Below are positions 1 to 5,380 of a stretch of 7,400 nt of DNA, in pieces (the stretch's first letter is position 1; every line of letters starts with the position of its first letter). The notes under the pieces were generated by a model. It ran no database searches. It saw only the letters and a list, made by a program, of their open reading frames with translations, and was not told the DNA's origin. This DNA is from Elusimicrobiota bacterium (GTDB lineage Bacteria > Elusimicrobiota > Elusimicrobia > UBA1565 > UBA9628). The stretch is taken from positions 1 through 7,400 of the forward strand of contig JAGWMT010000155.1 of the NCBI GenBank assembly GCA_028871595.1. Reading direction: 5' to 3'. Position numbers and translations under genes: made by a program.

Positions 1-1383
1 GGCTTCCACGGCTTCGTGGTCAGCGATTGGGACGCCGTCTCGCAGTTGATCCCGCACGGCATCGCGGCCGACGGCGCCGACGCGGCGCGCCTGGCCCTGA
101 ACGCGGGCGTGGACATGGAAATGGACAGTCGCCTTTACGGATCGACGCTTCCGAAGCTCCTTAAAGAAGGACGCGTTTCGACGTCGACGTTAGATGAAGC
201 CGTGCGCAGAATACTGCGGGTCAAGATGAAATTGGGATTGTTCGAGCGTCCGTACGCCGACGAAAGCCGCGCGGCCGGAGCGCCCGACGCCGATTCGCGC
301 GCGGCCGCGCGCGCCGCCGCCGTCAAGTCTATGGTGCTTCTCAAGAACGAAGGCGCCGTGCTTCCCTTGAGAAAAGATCTGAAGAATATCGCCGTCATCG
401 GCCCGGTCGGGGATGACGGCGCCGCCGTGCTGGGCTCCTGGTTCGGCGATGGGCGGTCCACGGAAGCGGTCACGGTGTTGGCCGGCATTCGCGCCGCCCT
501 TCCGAACGCGACCGTCGTTTATTCCACCGGCTGCTCGGTGAAGGGCGAAACGGACGAAGGCTTCGCCGCCGCCGTCGCGGCGGCGAAAAATGCCGAGGCC
601 GTCATTTTGACTTTGGGAGAAGCGGGGGATATGACCGGGGAGGCGACGTCGCGCGCGTTTCTCGATCTGCCCGGCCGGCAATTGGATCTGGAGAAGGCCG
701 TGCTCGCTTTGGGCAAGCCCACCGTCGTGGTTCTTCTCAACGGCCGCCCGCTGACCATCCCGTGGACCGCCGAACATGCTCCGTCCATATTAGAAGCGTG
801 GCAGCCGGGAACGGAAGGGGGGCGCGCCGTGGCCGACGTCTTGTTCGGCGACGCGAACCCCGGCGGCAAGCTTCCCCTCACCTTCCCGCGCGCGGTGGGG
901 CAGATCCCGCTGTACTACGATCACAAGAACACGGGACGGCCGCCGGAGGACGATAACCATTACACATCCAAATACCAGGATCTTCCGGTGACGCCTTTGT
1001 TCCCGTTCGGCTATGGGCTCAGCTACGCCAAGTTTTCGTTGGGGGCGCCTTCTTTGAGCGCCAAAAAGATTCGTACGAATGGGTCGCTCACCGTGAGCAC
1101 GGCGCTCGAAAATATTGGAACGAGACCCGGCGACGAGGTGGTGCAGTTGTATATCCACCGGACTTCGGGCAGCGTGACGAGACCCGTGCGGGAGTTGAAG
1201 GGATTCGCTCGGATTTCCTTGAAGCCGGGCGACAAGAAAAACGTTTCGTTTGAACTCGGACCGAAAGAATTGGGCTTCTACGGGGCCGACATGAAATGGA
1301 GAAATGAACCCGGGGAAGTCGAGGTCTACGTCGGTACGGATTCCGCCGCCGGCCTGGGCGGGCGTTTCGTCATCGATCAATAA
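1..1383 (+). CDS. bglX: GH3 beta-glucosidase, BglX-like (5'-truncated by window edge)
   Basis: The C-terminal 460 residues of a glycoside hydrolase family 3 enzyme, expected to release glucose or a related sugar from the non-reducing end of beta-linked oligosaccharides, usually in the periplasm. The frame is open from base 1, so the start lies outside. GFHGFVVSDWD puts the family's catalytic nucleophile Asp at bases 25-27. The alpha/beta sandwich domain follows, with VMLLKNE-type and LGEAGDMTGEATSR (about codons 206-218) segments, then GTEGG, NPGGKLPLTFP, VGQIPLYY, NTGRP, YTSKYQD and FPFGYGLSY. A fibronectin-III-like domain (about codons 358-457, DEVVQLYIH, RPVRELKGF) closes the protein. The motif order matches E. 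coli BglX closely, as I remember it, and the length fits a protein of about 750 residues whose first 280 or so are missing. I did not assign the acid/base residue. Base composition is visibly lower in GC, with many TTG, GAA and AAA codons, than the genes to the right, so separate ancestry or different expression selection is possible. Substrate is not predictable. Confidence 0.93.
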   Translation, partial: GFHGFVVSDWDAVSQLIPHGIAADGADAARLALNAGVDMEMDSRLYGSTLPKLLKEGRVSTSTLDEAVRRILRVKMKLGLFERPYADESRAAGAPDADSRAAARAAAVKSMVLLKNEGAVLPLRKDLKNIAVIGPVGDDGAAVLGSWFGDGRSTEAVTVLAGIRAALPNATVVYSTGCSVKGETDEGFAAAVAAAKNAEAVILTLGEAGDMTGEATSRAFLDLPGRQLDLEKAVLALGKPTVVVLLNGRPLTIPWTAEHAPSILEAWQPGTEGGRAVADVLFGDANPGGKLPLTFPRAVGQIPLYYDHKNTGRPPEDDNHYTSKYQDLPVTPLFPFGYGLSYAKFSLGAPSLSAKKIRTNGSLTVSTALENIGTRPGDEVVQLYIHRTSGSVTRPVRELKGFARISLKPGDKKNVSFELGPKELGFYGADMKWRNEPGEVEVYVGTDSAAGLGGRFVIDQ

Positions 1384-1391
1384 AACAGGTC

Positions 1392-1420
1392 TTGACGTCG
1401 TACATATGTTCGATTAAACT
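1392..1420 (+). promoter_or_regulatory. Predicted sigma70-type promoter of the radical SAM gene
   Basis: TTGACG at 1392-1397 (5 of 6 to the -35 consensus), 17 bases, then TAAACT at 1415-1420 (4 of 6 to the -10 consensus). The ATG follows 6 bases later, so transcription would begin at or beside the A of the start codon and give a leaderless mRNA. There is no Shine-Dalgarno sequence between 1384 and 1426. Inference from sequence only. Confidence 0.6.
1399..1412. promoter_or_regulatory. LexA (SOS) box-like palindrome inside the promoter spacer
   Basis: CGTACATATGTTCG is a near-perfect palindrome: the inner ACATATGT is exact, and the only mismatched pair is 1401/1410. It matches the Bacillus/actinobacterial-type LexA box (CGAACRNRYGTTYC, core GAAC-N4-GTTC) at 12 of 14 positions, with GTAC in place of GAAC on the left. 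Lying between the -35 and -10, a bound repressor would block RNA polymerase. A single short palindrome can occur by chance, so this is a candidate only. Confidence 0.4.
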
Positions 1421-1426
1421 GTTCCT

Positions 1427-2479
1427 ATGCCCGCCCCGCGCGGCCGGGGAACCGGCCTCAATCCCGCCAACCGCTTCGAGGAGCTCGCCTACGAGTGGGA
1501 GGAGTCCGCGGACCCGGCGGAGAAGCCCGCGCCGAAAACACGCTTCTTCCGGGACAACTCGCGGTCCATCCTGGTCAAGAACGACAGCCCGGACATTCCC
1601 TTCACTTGGAGCCTGAACCCGTACCGCGGCTGCGAGCACGGCTGCGTGTACTGCTACGCGCGGCCCTATCATGAATACCTGGGCCTGTCGTCGGGGCTGG
1701 ACTTCGAGTCCATGATCTTCGTGAAGTCCGACGCGCCGGAGCTGCTGACCGCGGAACTGGCCAAGCCCTCGTGGGAGCCGGAGACCGTCGCGCTGGGCGG
1801 CGTCACCGACGTGTACCAGCCCATCGAGCGGAAGCTGGAGATCACGCGGCGCTGCCTGCAGGTGCTGGCCGACGCGCGCCATCCGTGCGGCCTGGTGACG
1901 AAGAACCATCTGGTGACGCGCGACGCGGACGTGCTGCAGGACCTCGCGGCGCGGAAGCTGGCGCGCGTGTTCGTCTCGCTGACCACCTTGGATCCGGACT
2001 TGGCGCGGAAGATGGAGCCGCGCGCGTCCACCCCGGCCAAGCGCCTGGAGGCCATGCGCGTCCTGGCCAAGGCCGGCGTGCACGTGGGCGTGATGACCGC
2101 GCCCATGATTCTGGGGCTCAACGACCACGAACTGCCCGCTTTGCTCCAGGCGGCGGCCGACGCGGGCGCGACGTCGGCGGGCTACGTGCCCCTGCGCCTG
2201 CCGCACCAGCTGGGGGCGGTGTTCTCGGACTGGCTGGAGCGGAACTATCCCGACCGCAAGGAGAAGGTGCTCAACCAGCTCCGCGCCCTGCGCGGCGGCG
2301 CGCTCAACGACCCGCGCTTCACCTCGCGCATGCGCGGGGAGGGGATTTTCGCCGAGCACCTGGCCAAGTTGTTCGCGCTGACCTGCCGGAAAGTCGGCCT
2401 GAACCGGGAGCGCTTCGCCAACGCCATGAGCGGCGAGCACTTCCGCCGGCCGTTGGGAGCGCAGCTGCGGCTGCTTTAG
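1427..2479 (+). CDS. PA0069/Rv2578c-family radical SAM protein (SplB-like)
   Basis: A full-length radical S-adenosylmethionine protein of 350 residues. GCEHGCVYCY supplies the CX3CX2C cluster motif (C69, C73, C76) that binds a [4Fe-4S] cluster and cleaves SAM to a 5'-deoxyadenosyl radical. It is preceded by the RGRGTGLNPANRFE stretch (residues 5-18) typical of the PA0069/Rv2578c group, then VALGGVTDVYQP and TKNHLVTRD in the barrel. The family is related to spore photoproduct lyase and is often annotated as a DNA repair photolyase, but its substrate is, to my knowledge, unproven. The ATG at 1427 is chosen because it keeps the RGRG motif and sits 6 bases after a -10-like hexamer. The gene stands alone with its own promoter and a possible SOS box. 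Its TAG stop overlaps the TAA of the convergent gene. Family assignment is secure, molecular function is not. Confidence 0.92.
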   Translation: MPAPRGRGTGLNPANRFEELAYEWEESADPAEKPAPKTRFFRDNSRSILVKNDSPDIPFTWSLNPYRGCEHGCVYCYARPYHEYLGLSSGLDFESMIFVKSDAPELLTAELAKPSWEPETVALGGVTDVYQPIERKLEITRRCLQVLADARHPCGLVTKNHLVTRDADVLQDLAARKLARVFVSLTTLDPDLARKMEPRASTPAKRLEAMRVLAKAGVHVGVMTAPMILGLNDHELPALLQAAADAGATSAGYVPLRLPHQLGAVFSDWLERNYPDRKEKVLNQLRALRGGALNDPRFTSRMRGEGIFAEHLAKLFALTCRKVGLNRERFANAMSGEHFRRPLGAQLRLL

Positions 2480-3090
2480 CGGGGGGACTTCAGGACGGCG
2501 TCGCGCTCGCGGCCGAACACCGAGGCGAGCACGAGGGGCTGGTCGAACCAGACCTTGAAGCCGCCGAGGAGGCGGGGCGAAACGTTGAGGACCATCTCCG
2601 GCGCGTCCACGCCCTTGAGCGTCGCCGTCAGGACCGCGTCGCCGGAACCGGAGACGGGCTTGAGATCGAGCTCGGAGCCGCGGGCGGCCTGCAGCAGCAT
2701 CCAGGGGCGCACCAGGCTGCGCAGCGCGTCGGGAAGCTGGGCGGAGCTGTCCACGTCCAGCGCCAGCTCGGGCCGGGCGCAGTCCTTCAAGGCGGAGCAG
2801 ACCGAGGGCACGGGCGCCTGCATGCCCGGCAGGCGGCCGATCAGGGAGGCGCGGTCGCCGCCGCCGTCGGTGACGGCGTCGCGCAGATCGCCGTCGCGAT
2901 TCTCGGCCAGGAAGGCCTCCTCGCGCTTGGCCGCGTCGTCGATCTTGGCCTTCAGGCGCGGGTCGTTGGAGACGAACTTGCGCAGAACGTCCTCGGCCTT
3001 CGGACCGCCCTTGAGGCGGACCGACTTGTCGGCGGCGCGCGACGGCGCCGCGCAGACGGCGAGGACGGCCAGGAGAAGGGAAAGCTTCAT
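2476..3090 (-). CDS. Exported protein of unknown function
   Basis: A 204-residue protein that I do not recognise. It starts with a clear Sec signal peptide: MKLS, a Leu/Ala/Val core to about residue 16, then PSRAAD, with cleavage likely after A19 or A20. The mature part is charged and rich in Asp, Arg and Lys to about residue 80. It has two cysteines close together (C98 and C104, VCSALKDC) that could form a disulfide, then alternating hydrophobic and polar segments (ELALDVD, AVLTATLKG, EMVLNVS, FKVWFDQPLVLASVF) suggesting a beta-rich fold. There is no lipobox, since the Cys in the signal lies inside the hydrophobic core without the usual following context, and no transmembrane segment after the signal. 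The start is supported by the signal peptide and by TATAAT ending 7 bases upstream. It lies 7 bases downstream of the DoxX-like gene and could also be read from that transcript. Coding confidence is high; function unknown. Confidence 0.82.
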   Translation of the reverse strand: MKLSLLLAVLAVCAAPSRAADKSVRLKGGPKAEDVLRKFVSNDPRLKAKIDDAAKREEAFLAENRDGDLRDAVTDGGGDRASLIGRLPGMQAPVPSVCSALKDCARPELALDVDSSAQLPDALRSLVRPWMLLQAARGSELDLKPVSGSGDAVLTATLKGVDAPEMVLNVSPRLLGGFKVWFDQPLVLASVFGRERDAVLKSPR

Positions 3091-3096
3091 GTCCCT

Positions 3097-3102
3097 ATTA
3101 TA
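3097..3102 (-). promoter_or_regulatory. Consensus -10 element (TATAAT) overlapping the upstream stop codon
   Basis: On the minus strand, a perfect TATAAT runs from 3102 to 3097, then 6 bases (AGGGAC), then the ATG at 3090. The TAA inside the hexamer (3100-3098) is also the stop codon of the DoxX-like gene. I see no TTGACA-like -35 at 16-19 bases spacing and no TG extension. The AGGGA lies too close to the ATG for normal ribosome binding. A leaderless transcript is predicted. Confidence 0.55.
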
Positions 3103-3472
3103 CCCCGTCCGGCCCGGAAGGCGCCTGGGCCTTTGGGCGAGCGTATTGGTAGGCCCAGAACGGGGTTACGGACGGGAACTGAGAGGCGGCGGTTCCCGCG
3201 ACGCGCGCCATCTGCAGGTTGGCGGGGAACACCACCGCCAGAAGGACGATCAGTCCCCAGGCCGCCCGCCGCTGATGGACGGGGGAGAGGAGCAGGACGC
3301 CGCAGACCAGCTCGGCCGCGCCGCTGAGGAGGACCAGCTCGCGATGCGCGGGCAGCTCCGGCGGCATCATCTTCATGAACGTCGCCGCGCGCGCGAAGTG
3401 TCCCACGCCGCTGGCGCAAAACAGCAGGCTCAGCGGCCAGCGCCCCGCGGCGCTCCCCGGCGGGGCCTTCAC
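3098..3472 (-). CDS. DoxX-like small integral membrane protein
   Basis: With a GTG start at 3472 this is a 124-residue membrane protein. Hydrophobic segments lie at about residues 13-27, 46-63 and 71-88, with a weaker fourth stretch near 98-108 (PSVTPFWAYQYAR). The pattern GVGHFARAATFMKMMPPELP, then a small-residue-rich helix LVLLSGAAELVCGVLLL, then RRAAWGLIVLLAVVFPANLQMA is characteristic of the DoxX/DoxX-like family, whose members sit in the inner membrane and are mostly uncharacterised, some linked to redox stress. I chose the GTG because its GTGA overlaps the TGA of the asparaginase-like gene, a typical translationally coupled junction. The only alternative is an ATG at 3535, which would add a 21-residue Arg/Pro-rich extension overlapping the upstream gene by 67 bases, unlike the family. 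It is the last gene of the amidase unit. Confidence 0.8.
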   Translation of the reverse strand: MKAPPGSAAGRWPLSLLFCASGVGHFARAATFMKMMPPELPAHRELVLLSGAAELVCGVLLLSPVHQRRAAWGLIVLLAVVFPANLQMARVAGTAASQFPSVTPFWAYQYARPKAQAPSGPDGV

Positions 3473-3960
3473 TTCCGCCCGCGCGTGAAGACGCCGCGGC
3501 GCCGGTCCTTGCGCACGTCGTCCCACGGGAAGCACAGGCCGTTCATGGCCACGTACACGCCGGGCGGCAGGACCTGGGCGAAGGACAGCGCGGAGCCCAG
3601 GTTGAACAGCCCGTCGGACGAGCCGAAGCGGTACGGCCGCATGGCGCCGGTCAGCACCACCGTCTTGCCGCGCAAGGCGCGGCCCAGGACGGCGGCCGTC
3701 TCGGCCATGGTGTCGGTGCCGTGCGTGACGACCAGGCGCTTCTCCGGCGCGCGGCGGCAGGCGGCCAGGATGCGGCGCCGGTCGGCCGCGGTCATGAACA
3801 GGCTGTCCTTCATCATGAGCGTCGCGATCTTCGCGCGCAGGCGGCAGCGGCCCAGGGCCAGCATCTCGGGCACGTGCGTGCGCCGGAACGACAGGGTCCC
3901 GCGGAGCTCGTCGTATTCCTTGTCGAAGGTGCCGCCCGTCACCAGGACTCGCACGGTCAT
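3469..3960 (-). CDS. Single-domain asparaginase-like protein
   Basis: A 163-residue protein matching only the N-terminal domain of the asparaginase/glutaminase family. VTGGTFD carries the nucleophile-type threonine (T11). THGTDTM carries the second Thr-Asp pair (T82, D83). GKTVVLTGAMRP carries the conserved Lys (K99), followed by SSDGLFNLGSALSFA. All catalytic residues that a canonical N-terminal domain provides are therefore present. The roughly 150-residue C-terminal domain, which in canonical tetramers completes the neighbour's active site, is absent. The reading frame ends cleanly with FTRGRK and no C-terminal-domain remnant follows, because the next gene begins within the stop codon. Short asparaginase-domain proteins of this size are known as a separate group, so this is probably not a pseudogene. 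No signal peptide is present, so it should be cytoplasmic. It starts 13 bases after the amidase stop, in the same operon. Asparagine, glutamine or another amide may be the substrate. Confidence 0.87.
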   Translation of the reverse strand: MTVRVLVTGGTFDKEYDELRGTLSFRRTHVPEMLALGRCRLRAKIATLMMKDSLFMTAADRRRILAACRRAPEKRLVVTHGTDTMAETAAVLGRALRGKTVVLTGAMRPYRFGSSDGLFNLGSALSFAQVLPPGVYVAMNGLCFPWDDVRKDRRRGVFTRGRK

Positions 3961-3973
3961 GGTGTCTCGCCGT

Positions 3974-4738
3974 CTAGAGATGGGCGAGGGCGGGCGCGGC
4001 GGCGTAGGCGGTGGCCGTCTCCGCGCGCAGCGAGCGGCCGTTGGCGTAGGCTTTGATGGCCGCGGCCATGGACGAGGCCAACTTGTCCTGGTAGGCCGGG
4101 TCGTTGAGACGGGCGGCCTCCTCGGGGTTGCTCAGGTAGCCGATCTCGATGAGGATGCTGGGCTGGGCGGGATTCTTCAGGACGTAGTAGTCGGACTTCG
4201 CGGGCTCCACGCGGAAGCCGTCGGCGCGCATGGCCTTGACCAAGGACCCGGCCAGGTACGCGCTTTCCTTGGCCTCCACGCCGGGCGGAGCCGGCATGGG
4301 CGGAACTTTCGGGTGGTGCCGCCGCCGGTGCCACGCTCCGCGCTTCTGCACGGCGAAGCTGTACACCACGGCGCCGGAGAGCTTCTTGTTGCGCACCTTG
4401 TTGAGATGGATGGACACGAAGACGGCGCCGTTCCAGTCCACGGACTCGACCAGGCGTTGGTCCAAGGTCACATAGTGGTCGCTATCGCGGGTGAGCACCA
4501 CGGGCATGTCGCCCTTGATCTTGTCGCGCAGCTTGAGGGCGACGGCCAAGGCGATGTCCTTCTCCTGGAGGCCTTGCGCGACGGCGCCTAGGTCGTCGCC
4601 TCCGTGGCCGGGATCGAGGATCACCGGGGTGACGGGACGATCGGCCGGCAGGGGCAGAGGCGCGCCGCCGGTCATGGCCGCGACGGAGGCGGCCATGCCG
4701 GAACACAGCAGAACGGCGGCGATCAGGGTTCGAGTCAT
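3974..4738 (-). CDS. N-acetylmuramoyl-L-alanine amidase (Amidase_3), exported
   Basis: A 254-residue zinc amidase that cleaves the bond between N-acetylmuramic acid and the stem peptide of peptidoglycan, acting in the periplasm in cell separation or wall turnover. A signal peptide (MTRTLIAAVLLCSGMAASVAA, cleavage near residue 21) precedes the catalytic domain. DPGHGGDD gives the zinc ligand H45, QEKDIAL gives E59, SIHLN gives H111, and IEIGYLSNPEE gives the catalytic Glu E198, so the active site looks complete. Residues 131-157 (KRGAWHRRRHHPKVPPMPAPP) form a basic, proline-rich insert where AmiB/AmiC enzymes carry the regulatory helix that covers the active site. The LLC in the signal does not fit a lipobox, as it has Leu rather than Gly, Ala or Ser before the Cys. 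There is no AMIN or SPOR domain, so septal targeting by those is not expected. It is the first gene of a three-gene unit with its own promoter upstream. Confidence 0.94.
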   Translation of the reverse strand: MTRTLIAAVLLCSGMAASVAAMTGGAPLPLPADRPVTPVILDPGHGGDDLGAVAQGLQEKDIALAVALKLRDKIKGDMPVVLTRDSDHYVTLDQRLVESVDWNGAVFVSIHLNKVRNKKLSGAVVYSFAVQKRGAWHRRRHHPKVPPMPAPPGVEAKESAYLAGSLVKAMRADGFRVEPAKSDYYVLKNPAQPSILIEIGYLSNPEEAARLNDPAYQDKLASSMAAAIKAYANGRSLRAETATAYAAAPALAHL

Positions 4739-4747
4739 TCCTCTATG

Positions 4748-4776
4748 TATATAACGGCTGAGACCACGACTGTCAA
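4748..4776 (-). promoter_or_regulatory. Predicted sigma70-type promoter of the amidase operon
   Basis: On the minus strand, a perfect -35 TTGACA (4776-4771), a 17-base spacer, and TATATA (4753-4748, 4 of 6); an overlapping TATACA lies 2 bases further on. The ATG at 4738 is only 9 bases after TATATA, so the 5' leader would be 0-3 bases. AGAGGA abuts the ATG directly and is too close to work as a normal ribosome binding site. The promoter lies just beyond the terminator of the preceding gene, so the amidase unit is transcribed independently. Confidence 0.7.
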
Positions 4777-4787
4777 GGGGGCGTCAA
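4771..4787 (-). repeat. TTGAC direct repeat, 11-base period, at the amidase -35
   Basis: On the minus strand, TTGACG (4787-4782) and TTGACA (4776-4771) are repeated in the same orientation with an 11-base period, about one helical turn. The second copy is the predicted -35. The first could be an operator half-site for a tandem-binding activator, or chance. Confidence 0.4.
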
Positions 4788-4803
4788 TAATACACAATAA
4801 ACT

Positions 4804-4838
4804 GGGAAGGCCGGCCCTTTGTGGGGGCCGGCCTTCCC
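4804..4838 (-). terminator. Intrinsic terminator of the glycine-zipper gene
   Basis: A perfect 14-base inverted repeat: GGGAAGGCCGGCCC at 4804-4817 and its complement at 4825-4838, separated by a 7-base loop. Read on the minus strand it is followed by AGTTTATTGTGTATTATT, an interrupted T-rich tract. The other side has no T run, so it acts on the minus strand, 22 bases past the stop of the gene at 4860-5300. Confidence 0.85.
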
Positions 4839-4859
4839 GCGTGATATCGGTGGCGCGCG

Positions 4860-5300
4860 TCAGTGCAGCAGTTTGGACACCAGGAAGCCGATCGCGAACC
4901 CGGCCGCGGCGCCGATGGCGGCGCCCAGGAGTCCGCCGAACAGCCAGCCGACGGTGCCGCCCAGGGCGGCTCCGCCGCTGCCCATCAGCAGGCTGCGGCC
5001 GCTGAAAAATCCTTCTTTTTCCGCCGCTTTGTCGGGAGCGGGAACGTCGGCGGCGCGGAGAACGTCGGAAGAGCTGGCCTTCAGTGCCGGGGCCGCCGGC
5101 ACGGTCAATTCGCCGGGATTCAGCGCGCCGTTGACCTCCGCGCGCACGGCGCCGCGCGCGGTGTTGCCGTCGTAGGCGGAGGCGGCCGACTTTCCGGCGG
5201 CCAAATCCTTGGCTTCGTTATAGGTCGGGCTGTTGAAGGCGGAGGCCGCCGAAGCGGTCAGGCCCAACACGAAGGCGGCGGCGATGGCTCGGCGAATCAT
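4860..5300 (-). CDS. Exported glycine-zipper protein of unknown function
   Basis: A 146-residue protein that I cannot name. A signal peptide (MIRRAIAAAFVLGLTASAASA, cleavage likely after A21, before FNSP) leads into a polar, Ala/Pro/Ser-rich and probably disordered segment (about residues 22-100). The C-terminal part, residues 103-145, is strongly hydrophobic and contains a regular glycine zipper: G110, G114, G118, G122, G126, G130, G134 and G138, each four residues apart, ending in VSKLLH. Glycine zippers pack helices tightly in membranes and occur in outer-membrane lipoproteins of the SlyB/OmpA-linker type and in channel-forming peptides, but there is no lipobox Cys here. The ATG at 5300 is supported by the signal peptide and by TATACT six bases upstream. 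It is a single-gene unit closed by a strong terminator. It probably inserts in or associates with a membrane after export. Confidence 0.82.
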   Translation of the reverse strand: MIRRAIAAAFVLGLTASAASAFNSPTYNEAKDLAAGKSAASAYDGNTARGAVRAEVNGALNPGELTVPAAPALKASSSDVLRAADVPAPDKAAEKEGFFSGRSLLMGSGGAALGGTVGWLFGGLLGAAIGAAAGFAIGFLVSKLLH

Positions 5301-5306
5301 GAAATC

Positions 5307-5314
5307 AGTATAGT
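5307..5314. promoter_or_regulatory. Symmetric bidirectional -10 core between divergent genes
   Basis: AGTATAGT on the plus strand reads ACTATACT on the minus strand. It offers TATACT (5312-5307, minus, 5 of 6), exactly 6 bases before the ATG at 5300, and TATAGT (5309-5314, plus, 5 of 6), which would start transcription near 5321 with a leader of about 60 bases for the gene at 5381. No convincing -35 lies at the right distance on either side. The minus-strand call is the stronger. Confidence 0.5.
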
Positions 5315-5380
5315 GAGGACGGGGCCAAGGCGCCTGAGGCGGAACACCCAGGCTCGTCTGGGCCCAAAGACCTAGACGCC

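Noticed and set aside
1370..2440. 356-codon minus-strand open frame opposite the radical SAM gene
   Set aside because: The opposite strand carries the complete CX3CX2C radical SAM protein; this frame is His/Arg/Gln-rich low-complexity sequence without motifs.
3961..3973. Possible promoter between the amidase and asparaginase-like genes
   Set aside because: Only 13 bases separate them, with no TANNNT hexamer placed before the ATG as at the other genes; an operon junction is simpler.
1771..4591. Long plus-strand open frames (518 and 678 codons) running across the minus-strand genes
   Set aside because: They are Arg/Ala/Gly/Pro-rich shadows typical of GC-rich DNA, lie antisense to genes with clear signal peptides and catalytic motifs, and show no domain of their own.
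4690..4738. Lipoprotein signal in the amidase (VLLCSG)
   Set aside because: The residue before the Cys is Leu, not Gly, Ala or Ser, so the lipobox rule fails; a signal peptidase I site near VAA fits better.
5329..5365. Short inverted repeats in the leader of the SDR gene (CGCC-TGA-GGCG and CCCAG-N6-CTGGG)
   Set aside because: Stems of 4-5 base pairs are expected by chance in GC-rich DNA; no riboswitch or attenuator pattern or leader peptide is visible.
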